Assembly (NCBI GenBank): GCA_902800795.1
Contig: CADCFQ010000005.1
Coordinates: forward strand, 1-64,000
Reading direction: 5' to 3'
DNA length: 64,000 nucleotides
From: an uncultured Ruminococcus sp.
GTDB lineage: Bacteria; Bacillota; Clostridia; Oscillospirales; Ruminococcaceae
The notes beneath the pieces were generated by a model. That model was not told where the DNA came from. It worked only from the letters and a program-made list of their open reading frames with translations, and searched no databases. Of the stretch, positions 32,353 to 42,052 are shown piece by piece. Each line of letters opens with the position of its first letter. Position 1 is the first letter of the stretch. A program made the translations under genes and the position numbers.

Positions 32353-33503
32353 GTATGAAGAAATTGATCTGCCTCGCCGCTGCTTTCGGCGCTTACGCTG
32401 TACTGGGAGCAAAGAAGGCTGACGCCTGGGGCACGAAGACCCACCAGGATATCACAACAAAGGCTCTTGCGCTTCTGGAAAAGGAGAAGAAGACAAGAGT
32501 CGTAAACTTTTATCAGGACTACCACGAGCAGCTGCTCAAGGGCTGCACCGAGCCAGACAAAAAGGGCGATATAGACAAGGGTGCCGGAAGGCACTACTAC
32601 TCCTGTGTTAACCCCAAGGGCAAAGAGCTTTCTAAAACAAACGGCTATTATCAGAACAGGCTGGGCAAGTTTTTAAGAAGTGCAAGAACGCTGCTTGAAG
32701 AAAACTATACCGCTGCCCTTTCCTACTATAAGAGCGGCAACACAGAGGAGGCTATGCACTATCTGGGAAGAGCTATACATTTCCTCGAGGATATGGGCTG
32801 TACGGTACACGTTGCCAATATGCGCTATCTGCCCAAGACCAGCAACCCCCACCACGCCTTTGAAAAGCATATCGACACCACCTGTGTAAAACATACGGCA
32901 GACAGATTTGACAAGAGACTTAACAAGGTATACGAGAAGGACAGCTTCGAGGACGCCGCTAACAAGCTCGTTGGCTATTCCTCAAAGTTTGTCGCAATGA
33001 TATCTCACCTTGACCCCAGAGCCTTTGACGACACCGCAAAGAACGCTCTGCCTGTTACTCAGCAGAACGTTATGGCGCTGCTTATCAGGTTCTATAACGA
33101 CTGCGCTTCCGACAACGGAAACTATATCACGGACGCTAAACTGTATACCATAAGGAACGAGGCTTCGGGTCTTGTGATAACTGTCACGCCAAAGGGGCTT
33201 GTGCTGGATGAGCCGGACAAGGAAAAGGAGCAGAAGCTTACGATCATGCTTCGCAGCAAGGGTGCTGTCGCATTCAAGGTCGGTGACGGCGGATATGTAA
33301 ACGGCAAATGCAGCGGCTATGATTATCTGAAGATAGACGGAGAGCCTGCGCTTTTCAGGCTGGCCGCACTCGGGAACAGGCGTTTTCGCATAACTGTCGG
33401 TTCGGAGGATTTTGAGAAAGTCCTTGAGAACACACAGAACGGCAAGCTTGCGATCTCGAAATTCGACCCTGCTGACCCCCTCCAGGTCTGGGTGCTCCAA
33501 TAG
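32349..33503 (+). CDS. Zinc-dependent phospholipase C-like secreted protein
   Basis: A 384-residue exported protein. The signal peptide ends ADA, so the mature protein would begin with W27, and in bacterial phospholipase C the N-terminal Trp is itself a zinc ligand. Then come H32 (KTHQDIT), D70 and H82 (RHYYS), and HYLGRAIHFLEDMGCTVHV and NPHHAFEKHID with further His/Asp ligands, matching the alpha-toxin/PC-PLC zinc site. The last 140 residues form a beta-rich domain, in place of the PLAT domain of alpha-toxin. It could digest membrane phospholipids. The ATG at 32349 overlaps the previous stop; an ATG at 32355 is possible. Confidence 0.82.
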   Translation: MSMKKLICLAAAFGAYAVLGAKKADAWGTKTHQDITTKALALLEKEKKTRVVNFYQDYHEQLLKGCTEPDKKGDIDKGAGRHYYSCVNPKGKELSKTNGYYQNRLGKFLRSARTLLEENYTAALSYYKSGNTEEAMHYLGRAIHFLEDMGCTVHVANMRYLPKTSNPHHAFEKHIDTTCVKHTADRFDKRLNKVYEKDSFEDAANKLVGYSSKFVAMISHLDPRAFDDTAKNALPVTQQNVMALLIRFYNDCASDNGNYITDAKLYTIRNEASGLVITVTPKGLVLDEPDKEKEQKLTIMLRSKGAVAFKVGDGGYVNGKCSGYDYLKIDGEPALFRLAALGNRRFRITVGSEDFEKVLENTQNGKLAISKFDPADPLQVWVLQ

Positions 33504-33521
33504 CAGGGGCGAGCCCCTGCT
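33502..33521. terminator. Inverted repeat between convergent genes
   Basis: AGCAGGGGC/GCCCCTGCT, perfect 9-bp arms with two bases between, directly after the phospholipase stop and touching the spoVS stop. It lacks a T-run, so termination is likely weak. Confidence 0.4.
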
Positions 33522-33781
33522 TAGCGGGACTCGCAGATGAGCTTGATGGCGGTGCGGTCCTCGCCGTCGATGGTGATATTTGCGAAAGCCGGGATACAAA
33601 TGAGATCTATCCCGACAGGTGCAAGATATCCTCTTGCGATAGCAACGGACTTGATAGCCTGGTTCGCAGCACCGGCGCCCACCGCCTGGATCTCGACAGC
33701 TCCGCTCTCACGGATAACGCCCGAGATAGCTCCTGCAACAGAGTTTGGTACGGATCTTGATGAGACTTTTAATACTTCCAT
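33521..33781 (-). CDS. spoVS: Stage V sporulation protein S
   Basis: An 86-residue Alba-like protein, full length and highly conserved: MEVLKVSSRSVPNSVAGAIS, then EIQAVGAGAANQAIKSVAIA and a C-terminal IDGEDRTAIKLICE. In Bacillus it affects spore coat and cortex formation and septation, probably by nucleic-acid binding. It often follows ymdB, as here. It has its own promoter at 33841-33869 with a palindrome over the -10. Its presence hints at sporulation ancestry, though it also occurs in non-sporulating Firmicutes. Confidence 0.95.
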   Translation of the reverse strand: MEVLKVSSRSVPNSVAGAISGVIRESGAVEIQAVGAGAANQAIKSVAIARGYLAPVGIDLICIPAFANITIDGEDRTAIKLICESR

Positions 33782-33838
33782 TTTATATCCTCACTTTCTT
33801 ATCAGGTTTCGGGGATCGACCCGGATCATAAATCACTT

Positions 33839-33855
33839 AGATTATACTATAATCT
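33839..33855. promoter_or_regulatory. Palindrome over the spoVS -10 box
   Basis: AGATTATA-C-TATAATCT is a perfect 17-bp palindrome covering the -10. It creates a TATAAT on both strands and could bind a dimeric repressor. Confidence 0.4.
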
Positions 33856-33869
33856 TTTTGAAATTGCAA
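33841..33869 (-). promoter_or_regulatory. Promoter of spoVS
   Basis: Minus strand TTGCAA, 17 nt, TATAAT, about 60 bp before the spoVS start. Confidence 0.75.
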
Positions 33870-33890
33870 GCGGATATCGTTTTTTCGTTA

Positions 33891-34658
33891 TTATCGCTTA
33901 ATTATCCTCTTGATATTTGTCGCTTTTCCCGATTTTTCATCGAAGCTGACCACCACAGCATTTATAAAAGCGGCTTCCTCGCTCTCGGAAAACCTCACTG
34001 GGGTGTGGTAAAGGAACTTGTTTATAACTATGTCCTTGTCCACTCCCAGAACAGAGCGCTCGGGGCCTGTCATTCCCACATCGGTGATGTAAGCCGTGTG
34101 TGAGCCAAGGATAGTCTCGTCAGCCGTCTGGACATGGGTGTGAGTTCCAAGCACTGCTGTCGCCCTGCCCTCAAGATAGAAGCCCATAGCCTTCTTCTCC
34201 GAGGATGCCTCGGCATGGAAATCCACGATGATGTTCTTTGTGTCCACCGCTTCAAGAAGCCTGTCGGCGCAGGAAAAGGGGTTCTCCAGCGCATCGAGAT
34301 ACATAGTGCCGATAAGGTTTATAACAGCTACCCGGCAGGCGCCCATATCTATATAGGTCACTCCCCTGCCCACAACGCCGTCGGGATAGTTGGCGGGGCG
34401 CAGAAGATTTTCCTCGGTGTCGAAAAGCTCCTCGGTCTCCTTGCGGCGGAAACAGTGGTTTCCTGTGGTTATGACATCGGCACCCATATTTATCAGCCTG
34501 TGATAGGACTGAGGCGTTATGCCGTTGCCCTGAGCCGAGTTCTCGCCGTTTATGACAGTTATGTCGATGCTGTGCTCACGCTTTATCTCAAACAGCTTTT
34601 TTTCAAGTATATCGCAGCCGCTGCTGCCCACAACATCTCCGATAAAAAGCAGGTTCAT
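33891..34658 (-). CDS. ymdB: YmdB-type metallophosphoesterase
   Basis: A 255-residue enzyme of the TIGR00282 family. Metal-site motifs: IGDVVG (D8), INGENSAQG (E and N), TGNHCF, DFHAEASSEK and GTHTHVQTAD. In Bacillus subtilis YmdB hydrolyses 2',3'- and 3',5'-cyclic nucleotides and affects biofilm and sporulation gene expression. The start at 34658 gives the canonical MNLLFIGDVVG and has GGAGGACAG upstream. It precedes spoVS by 109 bp, the usual neighbour. Substrate in this host is inference from the family. Confidence 0.93.
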   Translation of the reverse strand: MNLLFIGDVVGSSGCDILEKKLFEIKREHSIDITVINGENSAQGNGITPQSYHRLINMGADVITTGNHCFRRKETEELFDTEENLLRPANYPDGVVGRGVTYIDMGACRVAVINLIGTMYLDALENPFSCADRLLEAVDTKNIIVDFHAEASSEKKAMGFYLEGRATAVLGTHTHVQTADETILGSHTAYITDVGMTGPERSVLGVDKDIVINKFLYHTPVRFSESEEAAFINAVVVSFDEKSGKATNIKRIIKR

Positions 34659-34680
34659 CCTGTCCTCCCTCAAATATCAC

Positions 34681-34711
34681 AAAACGGGACAGCCGAGCAA
34701 GGCCGCCCCGT
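34681..34711 (-). terminator. Terminator of ftsH
   Basis: Minus-strand 11-bp stem with two G-T pairs (34684-34694 with 34701-34711), then TTTTG. Confidence 0.8.
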
Positions 34712-34729
34712 CAGGTCTTTGGTTTTAAA

Positions 34730-36745
34730 TTATTCCTCGCTGCTCTCCTGAGTGTCAGCTGTCTCGGTGACATCTGCATCAGCGGGGGCAGGCTCTTCGG
34801 TCTGTGCCGTTATCGTTTCCTGTGCAGGCCTTACATCCTCCGAAGCTTCGATAACACCGGCGGCAGGAGCATCCGTATACTCGGACTCAGGTATCTCACC
34901 GTTCATGAGCTTGTAGAATGTGGGGCCGTCGATCTTCTCGTTCTTCATCAGATACTTAGCGATGAGGTGGAGCTTGTCGATATGCTCTGTCAGCAGCTCC
35001 TCTGCCTTTTCAAAAGCAGTCTCAACGATAGTTCTGATCTCGTTGTCGATCTCGGCAGCTATATTATCGGAATAGCTGGGAGTGTTGCTGTAGTCACGGC
35101 CAAGGAACACCTCGTGCTCGGGCTGACCGTAAACAACAGGACCCAGGTTATCGCTGAAGCCATAGCGTGTTACCATATTCCTTGCGGTAGAGGTAGCTCT
35201 CTCCAGGTCATTGGATGCGCCTGTGGAGATATCGTCGAGGATTATCTTCTCGGCAACTCTTCCGCCCAGCAGAACGATGATGTTCTCGAACATCTCATTC
35301 TTGGAAACATAGGACTTATCCTTCTCGGGCAGGCTCATTGTAAAACCGCCTGCGCCGCCTCTCGGTATGATGGTGACCTGATGCACCTTATCCTGGCTCT
35401 TGCAGTAATAGGTACAGATAGCGTGGCCGCCCTCGTGATAAGCGGTGAGCTTCTTCTCGGCTTCGGTGACCACTTTGGACTTCTTCTCAGGACCTGCGAT
35501 GACCTTGATGGATGCTTCCTCGAGCTCGGCTCTTGTTATAGCCTTCTTGTTGTGTCTTGCAGCAAGAAGAGCAGCTTCATTTACAAGGTTCTCAAGATCA
35601 GCACCTGTAAATCCTACGGTAGACTTTGCAATAGTCGAAAGGTCAACATCGGGAGCCAGGGGCTTGTTTCTTGTGTGGACTTTGAGTATATCCTCTCTGC
35701 CCTTTACATCGGGATATCCCACAAGGATCTGTCTGTCAAATCTGCCCGGTCTCAAAAGCGCCGGGTCAAGGATATCACGTCTGTTGGTGGCTGCCATAAC
35801 GATGACGGAGTCATTATCCTCAAAGCCGTCCATCTCTACCAGCAGCTGGTTAAGGGTCTGCTCACGCTCATCGTGGCCGCCGCCAAGACCTGCACCTCTG
35901 TGTCTGCCCACAGCGTCGATCTCATCGATGAACACGATAGAAGGACAGTTTTTCTTTGCCTGGTCAAAAAGGTCTCTTACTCTGGATGCGCCGACGCCGA
36001 CGAACATCTCGACGAAATCTGAACCGGAGATCGAGAAGAAAGGCACCTTTGCCTCTCCTGCCACGGCTCTTGCCAGCAGGGTCTTACCTGTTCCCGGAGG
36101 GCCCTCCAGCAGAACGCCCTTGGGTATGCGTGCGCCTATATCAAGATACTTCTTGTTGTCTCTCAGGAAGTCAACTATCTCCTGGAGCTCCTCCTTTTCC
36201 TCCTCGGCTCCTGCCACATCGTCAAACGTGGCTTTCTTGCTGTCAGGCGACACTCTCGCATTCGCCTTTCCGAAGGAGGACATCTTTCCGCCGCCTGCGC
36301 TCTTCATCATGAACACAAAGAAGAACACCATAACGCCCAGCATGAGCAGGGTGGGTATCAGATTGAGCCAGAAGCTGTTGTCCGATATAGGGATGAGGTC
36401 ATATTTCAGAGGATCATCCGGGTGCGCCTCGTTATACTTGCGCCTGTAGTTCTCGGCATCCTCTCCGCCCAGCACCTCGTTTGCAAAGATCGAAACATTT
36501 GGCACTGTGTAGGAATTGACTTTTTCGGAGTCATCGGTGTTCAGCTTATACTTCAGCTGTCCCGAACCGAGGTCGAGCTCGAACTCGGAGACCTCCAGCT
36601 TGTCAAAATGGCTCATGATCTCGGAATAATCCTTATCGGAATTACCGCCGGACATATTCGTGAGCATGAAAACGAGCCCGAATATTATCGCAACTGAGAC
36701 CACAAGATAAAGAAGAAGCGTTTTTCCGTTTCCACTATTCTTCAA
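34730..36745 (-). CDS. ftsH: ATP-dependent zinc metalloprotease FtsH
   Basis: A 671-residue inner-membrane AAA protease for quality control of membrane and regulatory proteins. TM1 is about 9-28 and TM2 about 108-130, enclosing the extracytoplasmic domain. The AAA module has GPPGTGKT, the pore loop [15 protein letters not shown] and [10 protein letters not shown], followed by the second region of homology (RPGRFDRQI). The zinc motif is HEGGH. A poorly conserved Glu/Ala/Thr-rich tail of about 45 residues ends the protein. It is last in the rnj-gdpP-rplI-dnaB-tilS-ftsH run, 106 bp after tilS, an arrangement known in Firmicutes. Confidence 0.97.
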   Translation of the reverse strand: MKNSGNGKTLLLYLVVSVAIIFGLVFMLTNMSGGNSDKDYSEIMSHFDKLEVSEFELDLGSGQLKYKLNTDDSEKVNSYTVPNVSIFANEVLGGEDAENYRRKYNEAHPDDPLKYDLIPISDNSFWLNLIPTLLMLGVMVFFFVFMMKSAGGGKMSSFGKANARVSPDSKKATFDDVAGAEEEKEELQEIVDFLRDNKKYLDIGARIPKGVLLEGPPGTGKTLLARAVAGEAKVPFFSISGSDFVEMFVGVGASRVRDLFDQAKKNCPSIVFIDEIDAVGRHRGAGLGGGHDEREQTLNQLLVEMDGFEDNDSVIVMAATNRRDILDPALLRPGRFDRQILVGYPDVKGREDILKVHTRNKPLAPDVDLSTIAKSTVGFTGADLENLVNEAALLAARHNKKAITRAELEEASIKVIAGPEKKSKVVTEAEKKLTAYHEGGHAICTYYCKSQDKVHQVTIIPRGGAGGFTMSLPEKDKSYVSKNEMFENIIVLLGGRVAEKIILDDISTGASNDLERATSTARNMVTRYGFSDNLGPVVYGQPEHEVFLGRDYSNTPSYSDNIAAEIDNEIRTIVETAFEKAEELLTEHIDKLHLIAKYLMKNEKIDGPTFYKLMNGEIPESEYTDAPAAGVIEASEDVRPAQETITAQTEEPAPADADVTETADTQESSEE

Positions 36746-36851
36746 TAGATCACAACCTTACTACTGTATTTTTGTCACGCCCGAAGCTTTTATTCAGGCT
36801 CTATCATTCATTTTACTGACCAGTTGATTATAATACATCATTGTGACAGTT

Positions 36852-38174
36852 TTATGATATTCTGAAAACAAGGATCCTTTTTGTCGAATTGTCTAGCTTC
36901 ACACGCTCGGCGGCGCCGAAGCCCTCGACAAAAACAACGCCCTCGCCGTCCGCAAGGATAACAGCGCCGTTTCGCTCATCGGTGCGGAACCTCGAATTTA
37001 TGAGCTTTCTCACATCGGATGTGAAATCACGGCTGCAAAGCTTTATCTTATCGCCGCTCTTACGTCCTCTGACAACAAGCTCACCATATATTTTATCATA
37101 ATCCAGACAACAGTTTGTGAATTTTTTATGAATATTTGCAATTTCATCGGGAGCCGCTATAACTTCAAAGTCTATCCTGCGGCCCATAAAGGCTATCCCG
37201 CCGTTTTCAGGCACTTTCACCTCGTCTGCCCTGTCATCCGGGTCATAGGCTCCGTCAAAGGTGAGTATCCCCTTTGAGACATTGGCAAACACGCCCTCAC
37301 AGACATTTTGCCTGCCGCCCTGACGGATCATCTCATCGAGCCTTTCTATCTGTGCTGTCCTGGGAGATAAGCCCTCGGCGGTCATTATCCTTATGATGAC
37401 CCGCCTTAAAAGGCTCTCGTGGGCGCCTTTCAGCGCTTCGCAGTCCCAGCCCTTTTCAAGCCGGCATTTTTCAAACAGCTCGTCCGACATAGTCTCCAGC
37501 AGATCGCAGTCCGAAAGCAGCGCTCTCGAAGTGCTCAGGTAAGAGGTGAAAAGGCCGCTGTTCAGTTCCCTCATCACAGGGATTATCCTGTGCCTTATCT
37601 TGTTTCGTGAATACAGGTCCTCAAGGTTCGTTGAGTCTGTAACATAGTCCTGTCCCCTGCTTTCGAGATAGGCTTCCACCTCTTCTCTTGTGAGTTCGCA
37701 GAGGGGACGGATAAAGCGCCCTCTCACAGGGGGGATGGAGCTTATCCCTTTAAGGCCCGAGCCCCTGGCAAGGTTGAACACCGCTGTTTCAAGGCGGTCG
37801 CTGAGGGTGTGGGCTGTGCATATCCTGTCGCAGTCAAAGGACTCGAAATAGCGGTAGCGAAGCTCTCTTGCGCCAAGCTCCGTAGAAACGCCCTGCTCCT
37901 CACAGTAGGCCGTCACATCTATCCTTGTGCTTTCAAACGGCACCCCCAGCCTCTCACAAAGGCGGCGGCAGAACTCCTCGTCACGCTCACTCTCCTCTCC
38001 CCTGAGGCAGTGGTTGACATGGCAGGCGCTGACCTTATATCCCAGCTCCAACAAACACAAAAGGAGCGCCACGCTGTCTGCTCCGCCGGAAAGGCAGACC
38101 AGCAAGCGTTCGCCCTTATTGCACATCCGGTATTTCTCAATGGCAGCCGCAGCCGCCTTGGAAAACTCACTCAT
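36852..38174 (-). CDS. tilS: tRNA(Ile)-lysidine synthetase
   Basis: A 440-residue ATP-dependent ligase that converts C34 of tRNA-Ile(CAU) to lysidine so that it reads AUA. The PP-loop LVCLSGGADSVALLL (24-38), the HVNHCLRGEES segment and the TAHTLSDRLETAVFNLARGSG region are diagnostic. C-terminal TilS domains follow, with LVVRGRKSGDKIKL near residue 375. It overlaps the dnaB stop by 8 bp and is thus coupled to replication genes. Length is typical of Clostridia. Confidence 0.96.
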   Translation of the reverse strand: MSEFSKAAAAAIEKYRMCNKGERLLVCLSGGADSVALLLCLLELGYKVSACHVNHCLRGEESERDEEFCRRLCERLGVPFESTRIDVTAYCEEQGVSTELGARELRYRYFESFDCDRICTAHTLSDRLETAVFNLARGSGLKGISSIPPVRGRFIRPLCELTREEVEAYLESRGQDYVTDSTNLEDLYSRNKIRHRIIPVMRELNSGLFTSYLSTSRALLSDCDLLETMSDELFEKCRLEKGWDCEALKGAHESLLRRVIIRIMTAEGLSPRTAQIERLDEMIRQGGRQNVCEGVFANVSKGILTFDGAYDPDDRADEVKVPENGGIAFMGRRIDFEVIAAPDEIANIHKKFTNCCLDYDKIYGELVVRGRKSGDKIKLCSRDFTSDVRKLINSRFRTDERNGAVILADGEGVVFVEGFGAAERVKLDNSTKRILVFRIS

Positions 38175-39531
38175 CGTTTCTCCTGAAATCTATGCCCCGG
38201 AACAGAGTGTACTCGCCCATCCAGCCGAGCTGGATAGTGTTGGTCTGTCCGTGACGGTTCTTGGCTATTATACACTCCGCTGTGGATTTATCGGCAGTGT
38301 CGTCGTGATAAGCTTCTCTGTAAAGGAACATGATGATGTCCGCATCCTGCTCGATAGAACCGGACTCTCTGAGGTCCGACATAAGAGGACGCTTGTCGTC
38401 ACGCTTCTCGGCGCTTCTCGAAAGCTGTGAAAGAGCGATGATAGGGACATTGAGCTCCTTTGCCATAAGCTTTAAGCCTCTGGTTATCTCACTGACTATC
38501 TCGACACGGCTGGCATTCTTTGTGGTGGACTGCATCAGCTGTATGTAGTCGATCACCACAAGGCCCAGGTTCTTCATTCGCCTTAGCTTCGCCTTCATCT
38601 GGGGGACTGTGGTCCCGCCGCCGTCATCGAAGTATATAGGCAGGTGGGACAGCGTGTCCGCAGCCACAGCTATCTTTTCCCAGTCGGCGTTCTCCAGCTT
38701 TCCCGTTCTCATAAGAGAGTTGTCTATGAGCGCTTCGGTGGCCAGCATTCTGGAAACCAGCTGCTCCTTGCCCATCTCGAGGGAGAAGAACACAACATCC
38801 TTCTTTGTGGCCTTGCACATATTCACCGCTATGTTTGCCGCAAAGGCGGACTTACCCATAGCAGGACGGGCAGCGATGATAACAAGGTCAGTCTTGTTAA
38901 GACCTGTGGTAACGGCATCCAGCTGGCTGAAGCCGGTGGTAGCCCCGAGAAACTCCTCGGCATCGGATCCCGAGATCTCTTCAAGGTGAGAGAAGGTGTC
39001 AACGATAACGTCGCTTATCCTTGCAAGACCCAGAACGTTCTTTCCCTGTCTTATGTTGTATATCGCCTGCTCGGCGCTGTCGAGCTGATCCTCGGCAGAT
39101 TCCGTGCCGTAGTAAGCCTTCTGCAGGATATCGTTGGCGCAGGCGATAAGCTGTCTTGTCTTTGCCTTCTCGTCGATTATCTTGCAGTAGCTGTCTATGT
39201 TTGCGGTGGTGGGCACGTTTTTCATAAGGCCGTAAAGATAGGTCTTGGCCATGGATGCGTTCTCGAACACGCCCATAGTCACAGACTCGTCTATAACGCT
39301 TATGATATCCTTGCCCGAGTCATTGAACATTGTCCTTATGATTATGCTGTAAAGCTGCTGGTGCTGTGGACGGTAAAAGCTCTCGGCTTTGAGCATCTCT
39401 GCCACCGTTGACATACATTCGGGGTCCAGCAGCATCCCACCCAGGACAGCCTCCTCGGCCTCCTGAGAAAAGGGCGGTTCTCTTCCCAGAACGGAAGACG
39501 GGTCGAACCCGGTGTTTTCGTTAGCCGCCAT
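38167..39531 (-). CDS. dnaB: Replicative DNA helicase DnaB
   Basis: A 454-residue hexameric helicase. The N-terminal DnaB domain (PFSQEAEEAVLGGMLLDPEC) is followed by the linker and the RecA-like domain with Walker A IIAARPAMGKSAFA, LEMGKEQLVSRM, Walker B LVVIDYIQLM and SDLRESGSIEQDADIIMFLYR. No intein or insertion is present. It lies 2 bp downstream of rplI and overlaps tilS. The rplI-dnaB pairing is conserved across Firmicutes. Confidence 0.98.
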   Translation of the reverse strand: MAANENTGFDPSSVLGREPPFSQEAEEAVLGGMLLDPECMSTVAEMLKAESFYRPQHQQLYSIIIRTMFNDSGKDIISVIDESVTMGVFENASMAKTYLYGLMKNVPTTANIDSYCKIIDEKAKTRQLIACANDILQKAYYGTESAEDQLDSAEQAIYNIRQGKNVLGLARISDVIVDTFSHLEEISGSDAEEFLGATTGFSQLDAVTTGLNKTDLVIIAARPAMGKSAFAANIAVNMCKATKKDVVFFSLEMGKEQLVSRMLATEALIDNSLMRTGKLENADWEKIAVAADTLSHLPIYFDDGGGTTVPQMKAKLRRMKNLGLVVIDYIQLMQSTTKNASRVEIVSEITRGLKLMAKELNVPIIALSQLSRSAEKRDDKRPLMSDLRESGSIEQDADIIMFLYREAYHDDTADKSTAECIIAKNRHGQTNTIQLGWMGEYTLFRGIDFRRNDE

Positions 39532-39533
39532 GA

Positions 39534-39980
39534 TTACTCCTCGATCACCTTGATCTTGATATTGCAGCCCACACCGTGTGTAAGCTTGACTGCTGCTTCA
39601 AAGTCTCCGTATGCCTTGATCTCGGATTTAAGGTTTATCTTCTTCTTGTCGATATCCACCTTATACTGCTCCTTGATAGCGTCGCTGACAGCGGAAGCGG
39701 TAACAGCGCCGAAGAGCTTTCCGCCCTGGCCTGCCTTCGCCTTTATAACGACCTCCTTGTCCTCGATAACGGAAACTATGCTCTTGTTGTCCGCTATCTC
39801 AACATCGATCTTGTGCTGCTCGGATGCCTTTCTTCCGGCAAGGTCATTGAGGTTCTTGGGTGTTGCTTCAAGAGCAAAGCCCTTTGCTATAAGATAATTT
39901 CTTGCATAGCCGTCGGCAGCGTTGATGATGTCTCCGGCCTTGCCCGAACCCTTTACGTCCTTTATAAGAATTACTTTCAT
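39534..39980 (-). CDS. rplI: Ribosomal protein L9
   Basis: A 148-residue large-subunit protein. The N-terminal rRNA-binding domain [20 protein letters not shown] and [16 protein letters not shown] is canonical, followed by the long connecting helix and a C-terminal domain ([20 protein letters not shown]). AAGGAAG lies 7-8 nt before the ATG. It is 15 bp after gdpP and 2 bp before dnaB, so it is co-transcribed. Confidence 0.98.
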   Translation of the reverse strand: MKVILIKDVKGSGKAGDIINAADGYARNYLIAKGFALEATPKNLNDLAGRKASEQHKIDVEIADNKSIVSVIEDKEVVIKAKAGQGGKLFGAVTASAVSDAIKEQYKVDIDKKKINLKSEIKAYGDFEAAVKLTHGVGCNIKIKVIEE

Positions 39981-39995
39981 TTAAAGCACTTCCTT

Positions 39996-41975
39996 TCATT
40001 CGTGAGTCATATTGTTTCTGATGTATTCATCTATAGCCTCGCTCAAGCGCTTTCTTGCGTCCTCAAGCGTGGTCTTTATCTGTGTTGCCGCCATAGTCAG
40101 GTGGCCGCCGCCGCCCAGAGATTCCATAACTATCTGAACGTTGAAAGCACCCATGCTCCTTGCGGAGATATTGACAGTGTCCCCCTGCTGGTAGAGCACG
40201 AAGGATGCGTTTACGCCTGTTATGCCCAGCAGCTCGTCTGCCGCCTGGGAAGCCGCTATCCTTATCTCGGGGAAGGTCTCCTCGGTGTAGGCGATAGCGC
40301 AGCCGTTATATATGGATGCGTTGTTTATCAGCAGCGATTTCTGGTGATAGGTCTCGATAGAGTTTGCAAACAGCTTCTTTACCGCAACGGTGTCCGCACC
40401 GTATTTTTTGAGCAAAGCCGCAGCTTCAAAGGTCATAACGCCGGTCTTCATAACGAAGTTCTTTGTATCGAGCATTATACCCGAGAGCATAGCCTCGGCA
40501 ACGGGAGCCGGCATCCTGACCTCATCGCCGAAATACTGCGCAAGCATCGTTACCAGCTCACAGGCAGAAGAAGCGTTAGGCTCTAAAAACGACATAACTG
40601 TCGGCTGGATGCCGTCTACCATTCTTCTGTGGTGGTCTATAACTATAACGTCTTTTGCTTTTTTGAGCACATCCGCCGACTCCACAAGAGCGGGGTTGTG
40701 GGTGTCACAAACAAACAGGAGCGTTGTGTCATCGAGCAGGGAAAGACCCTGCTTAGGGGTGATGAACAGGTCATCCGACATCGTCTGCTCGAGATAATCT
40801 ATAAGCGATACCGCCAGGTTCTTTGACTTGTCAACTATGACATAGGCCGGCTTGCCCAGCTGTCTTGCGGCATTGACTATACCGATGCTGGAGCCTATGC
40901 TGTCGAGGTCTCCGAAGCGGTGGCCCATAACGAGCACCTTTTCGTGGGAGTTAATATACTCAAGCACAGCCTTCGATACCATTCTGATACGGGTCTTGTT
41001 GTTTGAGTCTGTTCCCGAGGAAAGCCCGCCGAAGAAATTGAACTCGCCGTCCTCCTTGACAGCGGCCTGGTCTCCGCCTCTGCCCATACACATCTCCAGC
41101 GCCTGTCTTGCGAACTTCTCGCTCTCGGCAGGATTGGAGCCGTCACGGGAAACACCGATAGAAAGGGTTATGTTCGAGCGGTCGGAAACGGTTATCTTCT
41201 TGGCCTGCTCCAGTATCCTGAAACGCTGCTCGATTATGGGCGCCAGGTGGCGCTCCTCCATAAAGATAAAGAACTTATCATTGGATACCTTCTTCGAGAT
41301 AGCTGTCGAGCCCTCGATAAAGTCCTCGATAAGGCGCTCTATCTCGACCTGAACGTGAGCCTTCTCGCTCTCACGGACACCGGACATTATCTCGTCATAG
41401 TTGTCTATCATAATGATGATGACAGCCCTGTGAGACATCCTTGTTTCATAGTCAAGTTCGATAAAGTCTGTAACGTCATTGAAATAGATGAGAGTAAGGC
41501 TGTTGTCAGCCTCGTTCTCAACAGCCCTTGCATAATAGAACTTCGTGTTCACACAAACAAGGTCGCCCTTTGCCGTATGGATCTGCTCCAGGTCGATATT
41601 CATAATGTCCCCGATCTTCTGACCGTAGGGCTCACCCTCGAAAAACACCCTCTCGGCAAAGGCGAGGTTTGACCATATCACTGTGGCATCCGCATCTATA
41701 ACGATAACGGGAGCCGGGAAATTATACATCGAGTCTCTTTCTTTTCTGGTTATCATCGTTGCCATACGGGAGATCTTCTTTTTGTTCTGTGTCGAAAACC
41801 CCCACAATTCCAGTGCCAGCATAAAAGCGCATACAACGTCTATAACTATGAAAACACTGCCCGCCGTGCTTTTCGACGGGGTGTTATGCAGTATGATCGC
41901 CGTAATAAAAGCGCTTATCACTGTTGCCGCCACAGTGGAGCAGACAAGTAGATGAAAACCGTTGTTCTTCTTCAT
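39996..41975 (-). CDS. gdpP: Cyclic-di-AMP phosphodiesterase GdpP
   Basis: A 659-residue membrane enzyme. Two N-terminal TM helices are followed by a PAS-like domain (NFPAPVIVIDADATVIWSN), a degenerate GGDEF domain (LSIGVSRDGSNP, no GGDEF signature) and a DHH/DHHA1 module (MGHRFGDLDSIGSSIG, VIDHHR, LGGGGHLTMAATQ). It degrades c-di-AMP, which controls potassium, osmolytes and beta-lactam tolerance. The start at 41975 is tentative: the nearest ribosome-binding site (AAAGGA) is 12 nt away, while an in-frame ATG four codons earlier abuts it. It follows rnj by 77 bp and precedes rplI. Confidence 0.95.
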   Translation of the reverse strand: MKKNNGFHLLVCSTVAATVISAFITAIILHNTPSKSTAGSVFIVIDVVCAFMLALELWGFSTQNKKKISRMATMITRKERDSMYNFPAPVIVIDADATVIWSNLAFAERVFFEGEPYGQKIGDIMNIDLEQIHTAKGDLVCVNTKFYYARAVENEADNSLTLIYFNDVTDFIELDYETRMSHRAVIIIMIDNYDEIMSGVRESEKAHVQVEIERLIEDFIEGSTAISKKVSNDKFFIFMEERHLAPIIEQRFRILEQAKKITVSDRSNITLSIGVSRDGSNPAESEKFARQALEMCMGRGGDQAAVKEDGEFNFFGGLSSGTDSNNKTRIRMVSKAVLEYINSHEKVLVMGHRFGDLDSIGSSIGIVNAARQLGKPAYVIVDKSKNLAVSLIDYLEQTMSDDLFITPKQGLSLLDDTTLLFVCDTHNPALVESADVLKKAKDVIVIDHHRRMVDGIQPTVMSFLEPNASSACELVTMLAQYFGDEVRMPAPVAEAMLSGIMLDTKNFVMKTGVMTFEAAALLKKYGADTVAVKKLFANSIETYHQKSLLINNASIYNGCAIAYTEETFPEIRIAASQAADELLGITGVNASFVLYQQGDTVNISARSMGAFNVQIVMESLGGGGHLTMAATQIKTTLEDARKRLSEAIDEYIRNNMTHE

Positions 41976-42052
41976 TACAACAAACATTCCTTTCCGCAAA
42001 GCATCAGCTCTGCATTTAGAAAGCATATCTTCAGGGCGTTACTCTTTCGCCC

